Source of the DNA: Sarcophilus harrisii
Taxonomy: Eukaryota > Chordata > Mammalia > Dasyuromorphia > Dasyuridae
Length of the DNA: 64,000 nt
Assembly (NCBI RefSeq): GCF_902635505.1
Contig: NC_045428.1
Coordinates: forward strand, 302,365,107-302,429,106
Direction of reading: 5' to 3'
Position numbers and translations under genes: made by a program
The notes under the pieces: model-generated
Told to the model about the DNA's origin: nothing
Database searches by the model: none
The model's input: the letters and a program-made list of their open reading frames with translations, nothing else
In this document: in pieces, positions 35,601-50,600 of the stretch
Layout: each line of letters opens with the position of its first letter
How positions within the stretch are numbered: position 1 is the first letter of the stretch

Positions 35601-38600
35601 TTCTGCATTGAAATCTTCAGCCAAGAAAGCAATTCTAGTTAGAACTTCATTACGCTTAGCTTCATGAATTTGGTCCAGTTTGGTTCCTATTACCAACAGG
35701 GGGATTTGATTATCAGCAAACTGTTCTCGGTCATAATCCCTGTTACAAATAATGAAAAAGTGAAAATCATAGATTTTCTATTAGAAATGTCCTATGTTTA
35801 TTTACTTATAACACATACATATCCTTGTATCATTTACCTACCAATTGACTATTCCATCTATTGTTTAAAAACAGTACTTTTAACTTTCAAAAATAAGTAC
35901 ATATATTAAAATGCATAAGGATGAAGACCACCAGAATAAGGTATATATATGCTGTAAATATAACTGTAAACTTTTATTTATAGAATATAAGTAAAAAAAA
36001 TAGATTGCATAGTAGTTTTATTTTTATTTATTTATTTATTTTTTTACTTTTCAAAAATATATATTTGAAAACTGTGAAAGACAATTTGAAGATGTGTTCC
36101 CAATCACTGGCAGTAAGAGAAATACAAAATCAAGCAATTCTGAAATTTCACATCATTACTGCATAGTAGTTTTAATAAGGCAGTTACAAAATCATCTTTG
36201 TAAGACCAATTTTTTCCTTTTATGTGTCCATTTGACCAGATTCTGATGCCATTATATTGCCTATTTCTACATATCCACTGATATTTTCCCACCACTTTGC
36301 AAATTTCATTTCTTTACCCATTATTTTCTGAGCTATTCCTACAAGTTTTTTTGGGGGGGCTATTAAGGATAGTAAATATTTTTTATATAAAATTAAGAAC
36401 TATTTACTTCACTGGTTTTCAAAATTTTCTTTAGTGGAAGAACCATTCACTTCAAATAAAACAGGGAGAGCTATCACAACAAAATCTTTTAAAGGTATCT
36501 TTTAAACCATATTACTAATAGTACTGAATAACACAGAGATGATTAAAATACACATTTTCAAATAAATGTAATTCTCAATTTTAACAAATCTAATACTATT
36601 GCAAAATAATTTAATTCAATGTAATTCATCTCAATAAGCACTTTTTAAAGCACTTACTATTTATTAGACACTGTTAGGCACAGGATTATAAAGATTAATA
36701 ATGAGGGCACTGCTGGCCTTCAGGTAGTTTACTTTTTACTAAGAAGAAACAAAAGAAATTACAAAGTACAAAGTAAAGACAGTGAAATTTAATAGGAGGA
36801 GAAAACTAACAACTAATGTGGTCAAGAAAGGTCTTGTGTAAGTAGCATCTAAGTTGTGTCTTACAAGGAAGCTTAAGATTCTAAGAGGTGAGACAGGAAA
36901 GTATTCCAAGCACAGATAGCAATCTATGCAAACAGACAAATTGGACCTCGGATATTATATATGAATAGCAATAAGTCCCTTTTTTAGAATGTAGTGCGCA
37001 TATGAAAATGATGTGAAATCAGCCAGACGGTGAAGAGTTTTAAATGACAAATATCATTCTTTATATTTAATCCTAAAGTAATTGAGGAGCCACAGAATGT
37101 CCTTAAAGGGGAGAGACATAGTCAGACTCATGCTTTAGGGAGAGCAATTTAACAAATGTACAGAAGATAAATTGGAATGGTGAGACTGGAGGCAAAAGGA
37201 TCAATTAAGAGAATATTGCAATAGTCCAGATGAAAAATGATGAGGGTCTGAAATAAGGTGGTAGCTATGGAAGTGGAATGCAATTTCAAGAAGGCGGAGG
37301 GGCTAAAAGTCAGGCTGCAAGGGGCTGAGAGATGAGCCAGAACTGCAGGCATGAAGGTAGTAAGTTTAGTCAGTCCTTTTTAAAAGTTTGGCTATAAAGT
37401 GGAGAGGAGATCAAGAGATCAAGTTTGAGGGTCAAGTGGTGGGGTTTAAAAATGGAAGAGACTTTGGCATTTTTGAAGTCAATGACAAAAGGAGTTAGCA
37501 GGTAAAGAGAGACTAAAGTTAAAGAGAAAGATCCTGATTTAAGGGGCAAATTCCTAAAAGAAATAAAGGTCCAAAAATGGAAGGAATAGTGTAGTTGAGC
37601 AAAAGAACCACCTCTTCAACAGAGATTCATGCAAAAGTATGGAATAGTGGAGAAGAGAAATCTTAGCATGGTTGGCCTGTAAGATTTGCTTAGTCTAACA
37701 GGCACTTTCTGCTGAAAGGAAGGGAAGTATGTATAGAAAGGAAAAGAAAGTCTAAAGTGAAGGTTTGGAGTAGGGGGTATAATAATCAGGGAAGAATAAA
37801 AGGTTTGTAGTACAGCAGTTAGTTGAGTTGAAATTAGATAACAAATCAGTAGTAAAGTGATTATTTCCAGTGATAAAAAATACCTTCAAGTTGTCTAGTT
37901 GTCCTTCAACCAACAAGGGTGCTTCTTTGATATGCTCTTCAAGTAAAATAGGGGAAAGATAATTAAAGAATTAGAGAATTTAAAATTAATGAAGAAATCT
38001 GGCTAGAAAGGAATTGGCTTCAACCTGAGGTAAATGGCCAATGGCTTCAGCATTGATAGTCTGTTGAGAATACTGTAAAATGCTCAGTCCATCTTTCCAG
38101 GACCATGTCCTTTAGTGATAAGGATCAATGTAGTTTCAACAATACTGAGTAAATGAAAATCATACTTCTTTGCCCCACAAAAATCAGTATAAAACTGAAT
38201 TTCATCTTTCTTCTTAATGAACCAAGAAACCTGCATTTTTCTAGGTTTTGTTTGTACTTTACTTTTGATGGAACTAAATGCTAACTTCTTATAGGAGGAT
38301 GACCTATTCTGCTGTCAAATCCTGTGGGGAATTTGAGAGGCTCTGAAGGAAAGCATGAGAGAGAAAAGATATTAGGCTATCTGCCACACTGAAAGTATAC
38401 AGAACCATTGTACTGACCTCATTGTCATATGTCTATGAAACCTAGACAGTATACCAGCATCCTGCCAGGAAACTGTATAATTTCCATCTGAATTGTCTTA
38501 GCAAGATTCTGAGGATCAGCTGCCAGGATAAGGTACTAGACACAGAGCTCTTTTCTCAAGCTAAACTGCCAAATATTCAAGCACTACTGTAGAGAATGCA

Positions 38601-41600
38601 ACTCTAATGGACTGGCCACTTTGTTGGAAGGCCAAATGTACATTTGCCTAAAAGACTATTTTATAGAAAAGTCAACACAAGATGCATGCTCACAAGGTGG
38701 TCAGAAGAAGCAATAAAAGCACATTTGCAAGGTCTTTCTGAAGAGCTTTGGAACTGATTGTATAATGTGGTAGATGCTGGCAAAAGATCACCTAGTCACT
38801 GTTCTCTATGAGCAATGCAGAACTGCAGTAGTTCTAAAGAAATGTACCATCTTCAGTTTTAGAGACATCTCCATCCAAAAGTTTATATGAATCATTTGCA
38901 CCCAACCTATGGTCCAGCCTTCTGAGCTTGTATTGGTTTCATCAGCCAATATCAATGCCCTGTAATTGGATTCCAAAAGAGAGTTATCATTTTGGTCCTC
39001 TTCAAGTATGGAGGACAACCAGACAACTGGAAGGTATTTTTTATCACTGGAAATAATTTGTATGCTATATAGCCTGGCTCTAGTAGATAGTTCACAATTA
39101 CATTACCATTTTAAGGGTTTAAATTTTAAATTTTTTAGTTTTTTATTAGTAAATTCATTCCCATTTTTTTTGAAAATCATAAAATGGTTTTAAGATAATA
39201 GTAACATAATATACAGTGCATACCAGGATCACTCAAAGTAAATAGACTAGAGATCACTATTATCTTAGCTTTTTTTTTTTTTTTTTAGGATTGAGTAATT
39301 GAACTAGGTTCATAAATGTTTTGTTTCATCATCAGCATCTTGATTATGAACACATTTGCATTTTTTGTCTTTAAACTTGCTGATTTTATCCAGTAGTGTA
39401 GAATCAAAGTTGGAACAATAACAACAAAAAAAGCCAACTTTTTCCCAACATGATTTTGCCAGGCTGCCCATAGACATTCAAGTGATTATGTAGTTCATTA
39501 AATGATATAATTAGTTAAATGAGCAGCCAACTTTGGGGATAAATTATTTAAATCAAATATATCTGCAGAACCTCTTGGACTGATGAATGAAATAAAATTT
39601 GAGAAATGCAGATTTAAAAGACAGATATCTTACTGTTGGGCAGCTAGGTGATGGAATGGCTGTGAGTCATGAAAACCTAAGTTTAAATCCAGCCTCATAT
39701 ACTTACTAGCTGTATGATCCTTGGTGAGCCAGCCAATCTCAATTTGCTTTGGTTTACTCATCTATTAAATGAAGTTATGTAACAATAACACCTACCTTCT
39801 GGGGTTGTTGTGAAGATCAGATGAGAAATTTTTAAAATTCTTAACACAGTGCCTAGTACATGCTTAATACCATATACCTGTGAACTGTTATAATTATTAT
39901 TACTCCTGAATATTGACTCAAAAGATTCATCTAGGAATTATGCTCAAAATTCTAGCTACTTGGAGACATCCTAGTATTAGAAAGTTTAAGCTAAGGGGTT
40001 CTGTAGTATAGCAGCAAGATGGGTAATTACATGTGATTCCAAGAATATACAAGAGTCTACTATGATTACTCTATCTCTGTGACAATAGGGCAAAGTGTCA
40101 AGCTACTAGGTATCCCTTTAGAAATGCTCAATGGATAGATCACAGAAAGTGGATGGGTTTCCATGTCATTGTGTATGTACACCTATTAAAAATGGAGATT
40201 GTATTAAGAAAATATCTAGACATAGAGATGACAAAGAAAAGAAAATCAAACAGATGACCTGTGACTGATTATAAAACTGGGTAAGGAGAAAAAACAAACA
40301 AACCAGATTTAGCAAATGAAAATGGGGGCGGGGAGGGAAGGGGGGGGAAGGAGAAGGATATAAAGGTGTGCAAGTACCAGCATTCATATTCCAGCTCTGC
40401 CACTTACATATTTTATAGCCCAGGAAAAGCCACTAAATATCTTTGAGCCTCAATTTTCTCACTTATAAAATGGAAGGAAATGAATTAGATTATTTCTGAG
40501 GTCCCTTCTAGTTCTAAATCTATGATCTTATAAAACTGAGATATATAGCGAATAGAATCTCTATTCTATATATGGAGCCTATATTTAAGGGAGGAATTTG
40601 CAAGTAGAATGCAAACTTGTATTGCATCCAAGCTCCCAAAAATGATCAGAAAATTTCAGTGTCCTTGGGGTCTGCAAAAGGGTTACTACTAAACTTATCC
40701 AAAGGCAAAGGAATCATATAAATGGTGCTTCATTTCACGGAAAGGAAGATGAAGCACCACGTTATCTATATTTCAAAGATAAGTCAGGTGTGGATTTTAA
40801 AAAAATATGTTACAAGCAAAAACTAAGTCAGCAGAAATGGAGTTTCAAGATAACTCAGGTTGGCTTGTGTCAGAAAATCAATAAACCAGTCAATATATCC
40901 AAATTTAGTAGTTTCCCCTTTTCTTCAATATGTCTTCCCTTCTTTCTTCCCTCCTCCTCCTTTCCTTCCATATTTTATTATTTTTCTTTTCTTTATTTCT
41001 CTTTTTTTTGAAATTTATGAATCAGTTAGCCAAACTTACTGAAAGATTATACCAAACTACAATTTTCAGAAATTTGAAAGCCTCTTGACTAGCCAGCCTT
41101 TACAACGAGTTCTACTGTTTGTAATCCACCTTCTAAAAACACTAACATCCTTCTTTTTACAATATAGCTAATTACTGCAAGAGACCTTTGACCCTTACTT
41201 CCAACATAAATACTGCTTTGAGAGACAAGATGTGAAACTGTGATTTGCCTTATTAACACTGAAATGCTATCCTTAATTTCCCCTTTTTCTCTTTTAACCC
41301 ATGACACATATCCCTCTCATGTCACGTACATATTCTCCTTATTTACTCCTTACCAAATATTCCATCTATGATAAATTCATTGCAGATAAGCCATCTCCCA
41401 GTTTTATCTTCACTGAAATCTCAAGTGCTGACAACTAAGTAGGAATGCACTCACAGTAACTTAGCTATATTCCTTAACAACTGAAAAATTCCCACCAATC
41501 CTTTTGACAAAAATAATAACACTCTTCCCTGCCCTTCTTCTCCTACCTCATGTTACACTTTTAATTATTGTTGTCATCTCATCAATCATTTTTGGGAAAA

Positions 41601-44600
41601 ACCCTGCAAAAAACCCTTTCCATACTAGACTGAGCCCCGCCTTTTAACAAAGAAAAAATATTTTATATAGTGACTATATCTGACCATGTATACAATGTTC
41701 TATCCTAGTAGTCCAACTTTTCTCAGATGAAAGAGTATGTTTCATTATGTTTTCTGGATTTTTCATCAATTTTTTTTTCAAATGTTCAGTTCTTTTTCAC
41801 GATTCTTTTTTCATTTACAATATTGTAATCAATGAGTATTGTAGGATCTTTCAGTTCTCTCATAAAGTCCTCCCCATTTCTATGACTCCTTCATATCTAT
41901 CATTTTTTAGTTACAGAATATTACATTACATTCATATAATAGATTTTTATCCATTCCCCAGTCAGTTAGTACCCACTTTGATTCCACTTCTTTGTTAAAA
42001 CAAAAAATATGTCTATGCATATGTCCAATAGTGAGGTCATTTGCTTAAAACTGTGAGGATCATACAATAACTTTTCTTGCATAATTGCAAATTTACGCTC
42101 AGAATGAGCGTAAATTGTTGTTCAAAACAACAGCAGTAATTCCTTTTTGGTTATCTTTGCTAAACTGCATGGTGTAAAGCAGAATTGTTTTCATGTGCAC
42201 TTCTCACTATATCAAGTTTTCATATCATTAAGTAGAGTTTCCATTACAATCATGTACTACAATTTGCTTAGCCAGTGCCCACCTGAGAGGGAATTTTCCC
42301 AATTCTTTGCTATCTCACAAAACTGCACCTATAAATATTTTGGGGCTTGTAGAGACTTTCTTTTTATTGATGGTCTACTTGGGGTATTAAGTCCATAATG
42401 GAATTTTTCCATTACACAGTGTGGACATTCTAGTCATGATATTTGCAAAAGTCTACATTGCTTTCCAAAACGGCTGGATTAATTGTGCCTATTTTCCTAT
42501 AATCCCTCCAACTTGTTTCCATCACCTGTCATTTGCCATTTTTCAGGAAGTGAGGAGAAACCTCAGTATTGTTTTAATTCATTATTTGTTCATATTTAAC
42601 CACATCTATTGAGGGATGGCTTTTGGTTATGATTAGTTATAATTTATATATAATTTGGATATCAAACTCATCAGAGAAATCTGATAGCGATTTACCCCCA
42701 TTTACTATTTCCCTTCTTTTTATTGAATATCCATCTCTTTTCATTATTAGTGAGGCTTGGGTTTGCAGGATACAACACGTTAGATTGCAGCTTGAGCTCT
42801 TTTGCTCTTTGGAATAAATTTCATTGCTTCCTACAGTTTATGGTGTATGCAAAATAGTCTTTTTATTAAAATTTCATTTCTTTTATTAAATTTCAAGGCA
42901 TTTCTTTTGGTTGCCTGCAGAATTTGTTATTGGAATTGTTAAATTACAACATGACTTCTGGAGTTCACAGGATATAGATTTTTGGTCATCTGTTGATCCT
43001 TTTGATTAGCACTTTTTCCCCTCTAGTCAGAAATTCTAGATAGTTTTTTCGGGGAGGAAGGGACAATGTTTCTTGAATTATAGTATTCAGATTTTTTGAC
43101 TAGTCATGTCATCTGTAATCCTTAGGATGTATACATTTCCTGTTTTGTTTGTATGGAGACCATATTTTCTTTTAATATTATTGCTTTTGCTTTTCTTCTT
43201 CCAGGTTTTCCTTTATTTCTATGTATTTGCTTTCCTATTCAATTATTTTCTCTTGTTTCTTTGGTGAGATTTGCTACACTGGATTCAAATTTTTCTATTC
43301 TGCCAATTATTTTTGCTGTGCAAGTCATAAATTCTGCTTTTACAATTTCTATTTCTCTTTTAAACTATTCTGCTGCTGTGGTTCCATATTCTATTAGGAA
43401 TCCACAAATTCTTCTGTATCATCAGGAATTGATTCATTTTCCTTTGTCTTGAAATATTTATTCAAAGACTTTTGGACTGTTTTAGCTGATCTGGAGACCA
43501 TGTTTCCTTTTGTTATTAGCACATTCACTGTTGGTTTATCTGTTTACATACAAGGTCTTTAATGGCGTTTTCTTCTTCCTTAGATATGTTATTTTCTGTG
43601 TTTTGTTTTGTTTTTTCTTATTTTCTCCTACTGCTCATTTTCTGACTACTTCCTCTTTGATAATCTCTGAGAGTTGGTCCTCAAAGCCAGGTCCACCTCC
43701 TCCCACACTGGAAAATTCATATTTTACCAGCTTTAATATCTGCCCCAAGTGACATGAAAAATGACAGAACTGATCTCAGCTAGATGTTGGGCCTTTTCTC
43801 TACCAGCTTATTGGAGTGCTACATAGTCCATTCATGCGTCCTGTTCTATTTCTTCTATTCCTGAGTTCTCTTCGAGTGCAATTGCACCACAGTATACTGC
43901 TTTACTGTAGTCCCAAATAGAACAAGTTCTAGCCTTTAGGTTTTTTTGTGATACTGGGAGTAGGTAGGAGAGGCTAGTACTGAGTTCTGTTGCAGGTTTG
44001 TGGGTTAGTTTTTGTACCTGCTAGAGGGTGATGGCAAATGGAGGTGAATAGTGAGCATGTTAGTTCTGTGCTATTAATGGAGACACTTGGAATTGCTTTA
44101 TTATTTCTTTTACCTAATTCCTATTTTGGAAAGTATTGAGAGGTTATATGAGAGGTTCTCCATCTTGTTGGTGATATGACAACATCTATCTTCCACCTTG
44201 TTGATCATAGGACATCTTATTTTCATATAAAACTTAGATTATATATGTGAATATATATGGCCTTAAAATTAGCTTTGTTCTTCAAACCACAAATTTATAT
44301 TTTTGTAAAGTACATGCTTGAAGTTACCTTCATACTTGAATGAAGTAGGTAAAGAAGATAAGAATCTGAAGTTCAAGTAATTTCTTGTCTAAAAACTATA
44401 TACTTACCCATTAGTAACTAAGACTCCACTTGGAACCAGATCCCTGTTGACAGCTTCCAATGACCAACGATACAAATTCTGAGATGACTTCTTATTTGTT
44501 AAGTCATGGACTAGAATAATGCCTAAAATGCAATAGGAAAAAAAAAATCAGCAATATCATGGCTCCTTTTTTCCCCTAAATTTCACTAATTCCAATATGA

Positions 44601-47600
44601 AAAAACCTTGGAAATTGAGAATCCTAGTATCTGATTCAATATGATAAATTAAGAAAAGATTCCTTTATAAAAAAGTGCTTTAAACCTATTCAAAATCTCT
44701 TCCATAAGTTAACTGGATCAAGTAACTTTTATAGCTCATTGATTTGTGGGGGCTGAGACAATGACATTCAAATAGCTGCAACAGCTACCTCATCATTATA
44801 GAGAAACAGAAAAGGTGTTTGAAATCAAGAATTTATAACCAAAGGGCATTTACTGAATACTACTAGATATTTAAAACATGCTATATGTAGATATTACACT
44901 AATTTTTAAAAAGTGATATCATAAAAAAACCTTATTAATCTGATACTGGTTTACTGTATACAGTCTATGGTCTGGCTCAATTTTTTTGAGGTACTGAAAA
45001 ATCATATTGATGATATAAGAGAATACAGCAACTTGGTATGCATTTGGAGAAATATACCAAAAAACACAATGAAAGAATAAAAAAAAAAGTATTAAGTAAC
45101 TCTTCTGATAACTAAGATTAAATAATCAAATGAACTGAAAAAAGTCAACTTAAAAAACTCATAGATACAATGACAAAAAATCTAACTGTCCTTGAATGTA
45201 GGGAACTTTTATTCTAGGGAATAAAAGACATAAATAAAAATAAATCCAGAAACTACTATGCATCTGCAAAATCTGCAAAAAAATATAAAAGAAAGACAGA
45301 TTCACACATCCAGACCAATTTCTTTTTTTTTGAAACCAGGATCATATGCTTTGCCAATAAGAATTTTGTGAAGTTTTTTTAGGATTTGAATGTGGGTCTT
45401 GACATTCAATTTAATGCAAACATTTATTAAGCCCCTACTATAAGTAAGGAAAGACAGCAAAGAATATAGAGAGTAAATAGTCAGGAAGATCTGAGTTTGA
45501 ATCTCTCCTTTGAAACATATTACTATGTGCAATGGACAAGTCACTATCAGAGCCCCAGGTAGCTCTCTCACCTGTATGTTGAAAAGAAGATGCTGGCTTG
45601 CACCAGTAGAGGAAGTTACTCATGTGGACTTCCCTTAATGGAAATATCACAAATGCCTGATAACAAGGCAGATATCCAAGTATCCCCATTTATCAGGTCA
45701 GACTAATGTTATAAGTGATGACTCATTACAATTATCCCTTCCACAATGTGACTTTCCCCAATGTGGTTTCACTCTATCGTGAGCTGGCATAAGAAATTAA
45801 GTGGGAATTTTGTGGGAGTTTTGTAGAAAGTACAGATAAGCAAAAGTCACCAGATGACAAAGAAAAAGTTTAGAACCTCAGAAATGCATAAAGAGTTTGT
45901 GTGTGTGTGCGTGTGTGTGTGTGTGTCTGTTTGTATGTATGTATATCAACCCAAATTTTACAATAAGGCACTGTAAACATCTCATAAAAGAAAAAAAAAA
46001 TCAGACTTCTTCTCTAGCCAAAACATTTCACACAGATTTTCCAAATTGAAGGAGCATCATGCCTTTGATCTCCATGACAAAGAAGGGATAACATTCTGAC
46101 AAAATCTAAGCCTATGGAGCCCAACTAAAATTCACCTCTTCTAAAAAGTGTTTCCTTTCTTTATTGTTTTAACTTTTTTCAAATTTTCTATAAATCTCTA
46201 TGATCATTCACTTGCTTATATATTGCCTTGTTTTATAGTGGATCCATATTAAGTTTAATTCCTCTGATTAACTGTGCTATTTGTTAGAGAGTGAGATTGA
46301 TGGATCATGGCGTACCCAGTGTGGTAATTCCTACATCCCTATGTACGTTTCTCAAAGGGCAGGGACTGTCCTTTGTTTTGTTTTGTTTTGTAATCCTATA
46401 GCTTTTCCCCCTAAGTCTATACATGCAGTAGATGCTTAACAAATGCTACTTGAATGTGGGTATAGCACAGTATTATAAAGATTTCTATATTCTAACAAAA
46501 AGCTATAATAAACCTCCTGGAAAATCAGTTACACTTGGATAACTACAGATTAGATAGAGTAGGACTCAGGTCAGGGAACTTGTGCAATTTAACTGCAATT
46601 TAATTTCAAGGCACCTTTGGCTCCCATTAAATTCAATAAACAACAACAAAATGTCTAATAATGTGTGCAGAGCATTGTGCTAGATTCTGGGAAAGGTACC
46701 AATTTTAGATAAGACAGAGCCCCTGACTTTATAGAACTGACAATATTATGTAAGAAAGACATACATAATAACTACATTACAAAATAAATAGACAGTAAAG
46801 GCAGGAGAGGTAAGTAGGACTATGTAAAACTTGAGGAGGGAGAGATCACTATTGACTGGATAAATCAGGGAAAGATACAGGAAGAAGGCAGTGTCTGAGC
46901 TGGGCTTTAAAGGACAAGCAGGGATACAACCATCAATTGTAGGTTGTTTAGGTAGGGCTCGGTTGTTTAGAGGAGAAGAAAAGATATTCCAGGCAGTAGG
47001 AACAGCATTAACTAAAACAGGAAAAATGCAGGGTTTGGGACTCAACTATCTGCTAAGAAGAGATGAGACCACCAAAAGCACAAAGAGACAAGGAAAAAAT
47101 CCTGAAGAACAGCCAGCTTAAGGACATGAATGGGGTGAGGATTCAATGAAGCTGTCATGTAGAGTATGGGCTAGCTCCCTGGAGGGTCTTGGGGTCAGCC
47201 AGAGTCAGGATAAATTAAAGTCCTTGGTCTTTAGGGAGAGAAATGAAAGAGGCAGGCAAGTAGAATCCTGGATTCAGGAGTCCAGAGTCACCAACTTCTC
47301 TCCTCCTCCTCCTGCCGCCAAGTCCCTCTGGCCCTTTTCCCTCCAGGTTCCAATCCTTGCCTATGATTATCTTAACACCAAACATTCAGCAAGAACTAAC
47401 AGTGAGAAGAGCCATTTATCCAAACATATGCTAATAGAGTCATTGTCTCACATCGAGGTAATTAGCCTTAAGTGCTCAGTTGTCTGATTCAAGCATACTT
47501 TTTTGGAGTTTGAGCCCTCTGCAATGTCAGAGTAAGAACTAGTGAAGACCCACTGATGGAGAATCACTAAATTGTAGTCTTTCTGAGCATTTCCACATAC

Positions 47601-50600
47601 ATCTCATTTGATGCTTAAAACAATCCATATAAATGTGTCATTAATTATCTCCCTTTTACAAGGTAGGAAAATTGGAGAAAGACAAGATTAAATAATTTAA
47701 CCAAGATCCTACCACTAGTAAATGGTGGTCCGATTTTAGGAAGGAGGATGGGGGAAGAATCCAGAAGGAAGGTCAACAATGCCAAAAGCCACAGAAAAGT
47801 AAAGGAAAAATAAAGCCTTTGGAAGAAAAAAAGCCTTCAGATTTGGCAATTGGGAACCCATCATTGAGAGAACTTTGGGATTCAGAATGATAGGGATAGA
47901 AAACAGACTGAATAGGAGGGAAACTGAAGAGAGTGAGTGGTGAGAATTTAAAGGCATCAGATTAAAAAAAAATTTCCAATAAGTTTGGCACTAAAAGGAA
48001 AGAGTGATATGAGATGGAACTTAAAAGGAGCATAGGAAAGTTAAGGGAGATTTTTTGTTTTTTAGGAATTATGTACTTTATGGCTTCTCTACCTCACTTC
48101 TCTACAGAAATGGTAGATCTATAGGTGTGGTATATTTATAAGTTTTTAAATTTTTTTTCAATACATTTTTACTGATTTTCCTCTCTTTTTCTTTCTTTTC
48201 CTTTATTTTATTTTATTTTTTACATTACCTGCTATTTGACATAGATCTCCTAGAGGGGGTGGAATACTAAGAGAAATTTTAGTGGTGTAAAAAAATTATC
48301 TGTAAAAATTTATTTTAAAAAAATTAAGTCTCACTGTAATCTCAAGTTATAATTAAGACAATGATATAAATAGAAATAATGGTAGCTAGATGGTGCAGTG
48401 GATAGACCACTAAGCTTGCAATCAGGAAAACTCAACTTTAAATCTGATCTCAGATACTTCCTAGCTGTGTGACCCTGGAAACTGCCTCAGTTTCCTTATC
48501 TATAAAATGGGGATAGAAGGAAATGGGGTCACAAAAAGGTAAATGTAACTGAAACAACTGACCAACAAGAAAAGATGGGAGAACTAAGGCAAAATAATTG
48601 GTTTGATGTTATAATATATGTGTAGAAATTCAGGATCCACAAAACTGTGCTGGTCCCTGAGTTGCAAGTTCAAACTTAGGACACTAAGTATTTGATAAGC
48701 AAACATTCTTTACTGAATGGTCATGAACCTCTAAGGCCATGTGGCATTCCATGTCAGATGATCTCTATTCACAACGCACACTGGGTAAGTATCTCATTCA
48801 TACTTGGGGAGTGGAAAAATCAAATACTTTACCATTTACAGAGTTGAAGAACACTGCTCGTGTGCTTTTCACACTGCTGGCACCGCCCACTGACCCTCCA
48901 ACATCCCACAGTTCAATATAGAAGGTCTTTTCTTCTGGTGTTCCTTCCTTATAGTCATGAACCTGGCAAGTCAAAAAGGAATTATAGTAATTACTGAATA
49001 ATGGCTTCCATGTCTATAATATTTTATGGTTACTGATCATTTCCACATACATCTCCTTGGATGCTCATAACAATCCTATGAGGTAGGCAGGGTAGTTGTC
49101 ATTATCTCCCTTTTACAAGTTAGGAAAACTGGAGAAAGACAATATTAAATGACTGATCAAGAAATGATCAGTGGAAGAAAGACTGTAACCTAGATTTTGT
49201 GACTGCTATACTTGATTCTCTACATAGTCCTCTGATTTATGCTTCTTCTTAGTGTATACTATAAAATCACCACCCAAAGTGTTTAAATTTCCTTACAAAT
49301 AAATAATAGCAAACTCCACAACAGGTTTGAAAGAGAGTGGGATCTAGTTCCCACTATATACCTTAAGGCTAGAAATAAAAGATTATAGGGGCAATAGTCG
49401 AAGCTATGTAAGGGAATAAAACTGCCAGGAGACCAAATTTGAAGAAAGAAGAGTGAAGACAGAACCTTGGATACCACCATGTAATAAGGTCCAGGAGACA
49501 GAAAGGAATGATTTTGTCATGTTAGTGACAGAAGTCAGAAGGGTAACAGTTGGAAGAACACAGTATGGGCATACTATATTCAAAATACTTAAGACTTATA
49601 TTATATATCATTCTTTAGTATTTGATAAGATGGTCAACTTCATCTTTCCAGAACTTAACTATATGGCAACTTCTTCTTTGGGTAACTCTATCTGGTAATC
49701 TGACTTTTCTGAAAAATTCAAAACATCAAACCTTAGAAGGGCTGAGTTCTCTGAGTCCCAAGTTCTGAGAAATAATCTTCTTTACAATATCTCTGATACT
49801 GGAAGCACACTGCCTCCTGTGGTAGACCACTCCATTTTCTGGATGGCCTTTCTTTAGTTCTCAATACTTTTTTTTGTATGTATTGGGGCCATTTTTATGT
49901 ATTGGGGCCAAACAGGATACATATAATACCTTCCCTTACATGACATTTCTTCAAATACTTCCAAGACTATTATCAGAAAGATAAAAGTATACACAGAATG
50001 ATTTTAGATACACATATACATATATGTATATAAATGCATATTTGTGTCTAATGGTAGGTGTTATCCAAGGTTCTTTCTCCAGTTTTCCTTGAAAAGTAGA
50101 ACTGTATAAGGACAAGCCAGCAAAGGTATATGAGACCAAGAAATAATAAAACAAAATAGAAAAAATGAAAAAAAAAAAAAAAAAAGAAGAGAATGTGAAC
50201 CGTATCATAAGAAAAATGACTGACCTGGAGAACAAATTAAGAAGAGAAAAACATAAGAATAACAGAACTATCTGAAAACTACAATAATAATAATGAAGGA
50301 ATCTTGATACAATAATAAAAGAAATAATTAAAATTGTTTTAGGGCAAGAGGGGAAAGAATAGAAATAGAAAAAAATGCAATGGTCACCAACTGAAAGAGA
50401 TCCTACAATGAAAAACTATAGGAATATTATAGCCAAATTCTTAAATCCCCAGGTCACAGGGAAAATATTGCAAACAACTAAAAAAAAAAAAAAATTCAAA
50501 TATGACAGTCACAATTAGAATCACATAAGACCTAGCAGCAACTACATTAAAAGACTGGAGGTCTTGGAATACTATATATTGAACAGCAAAAAAAAAATTG

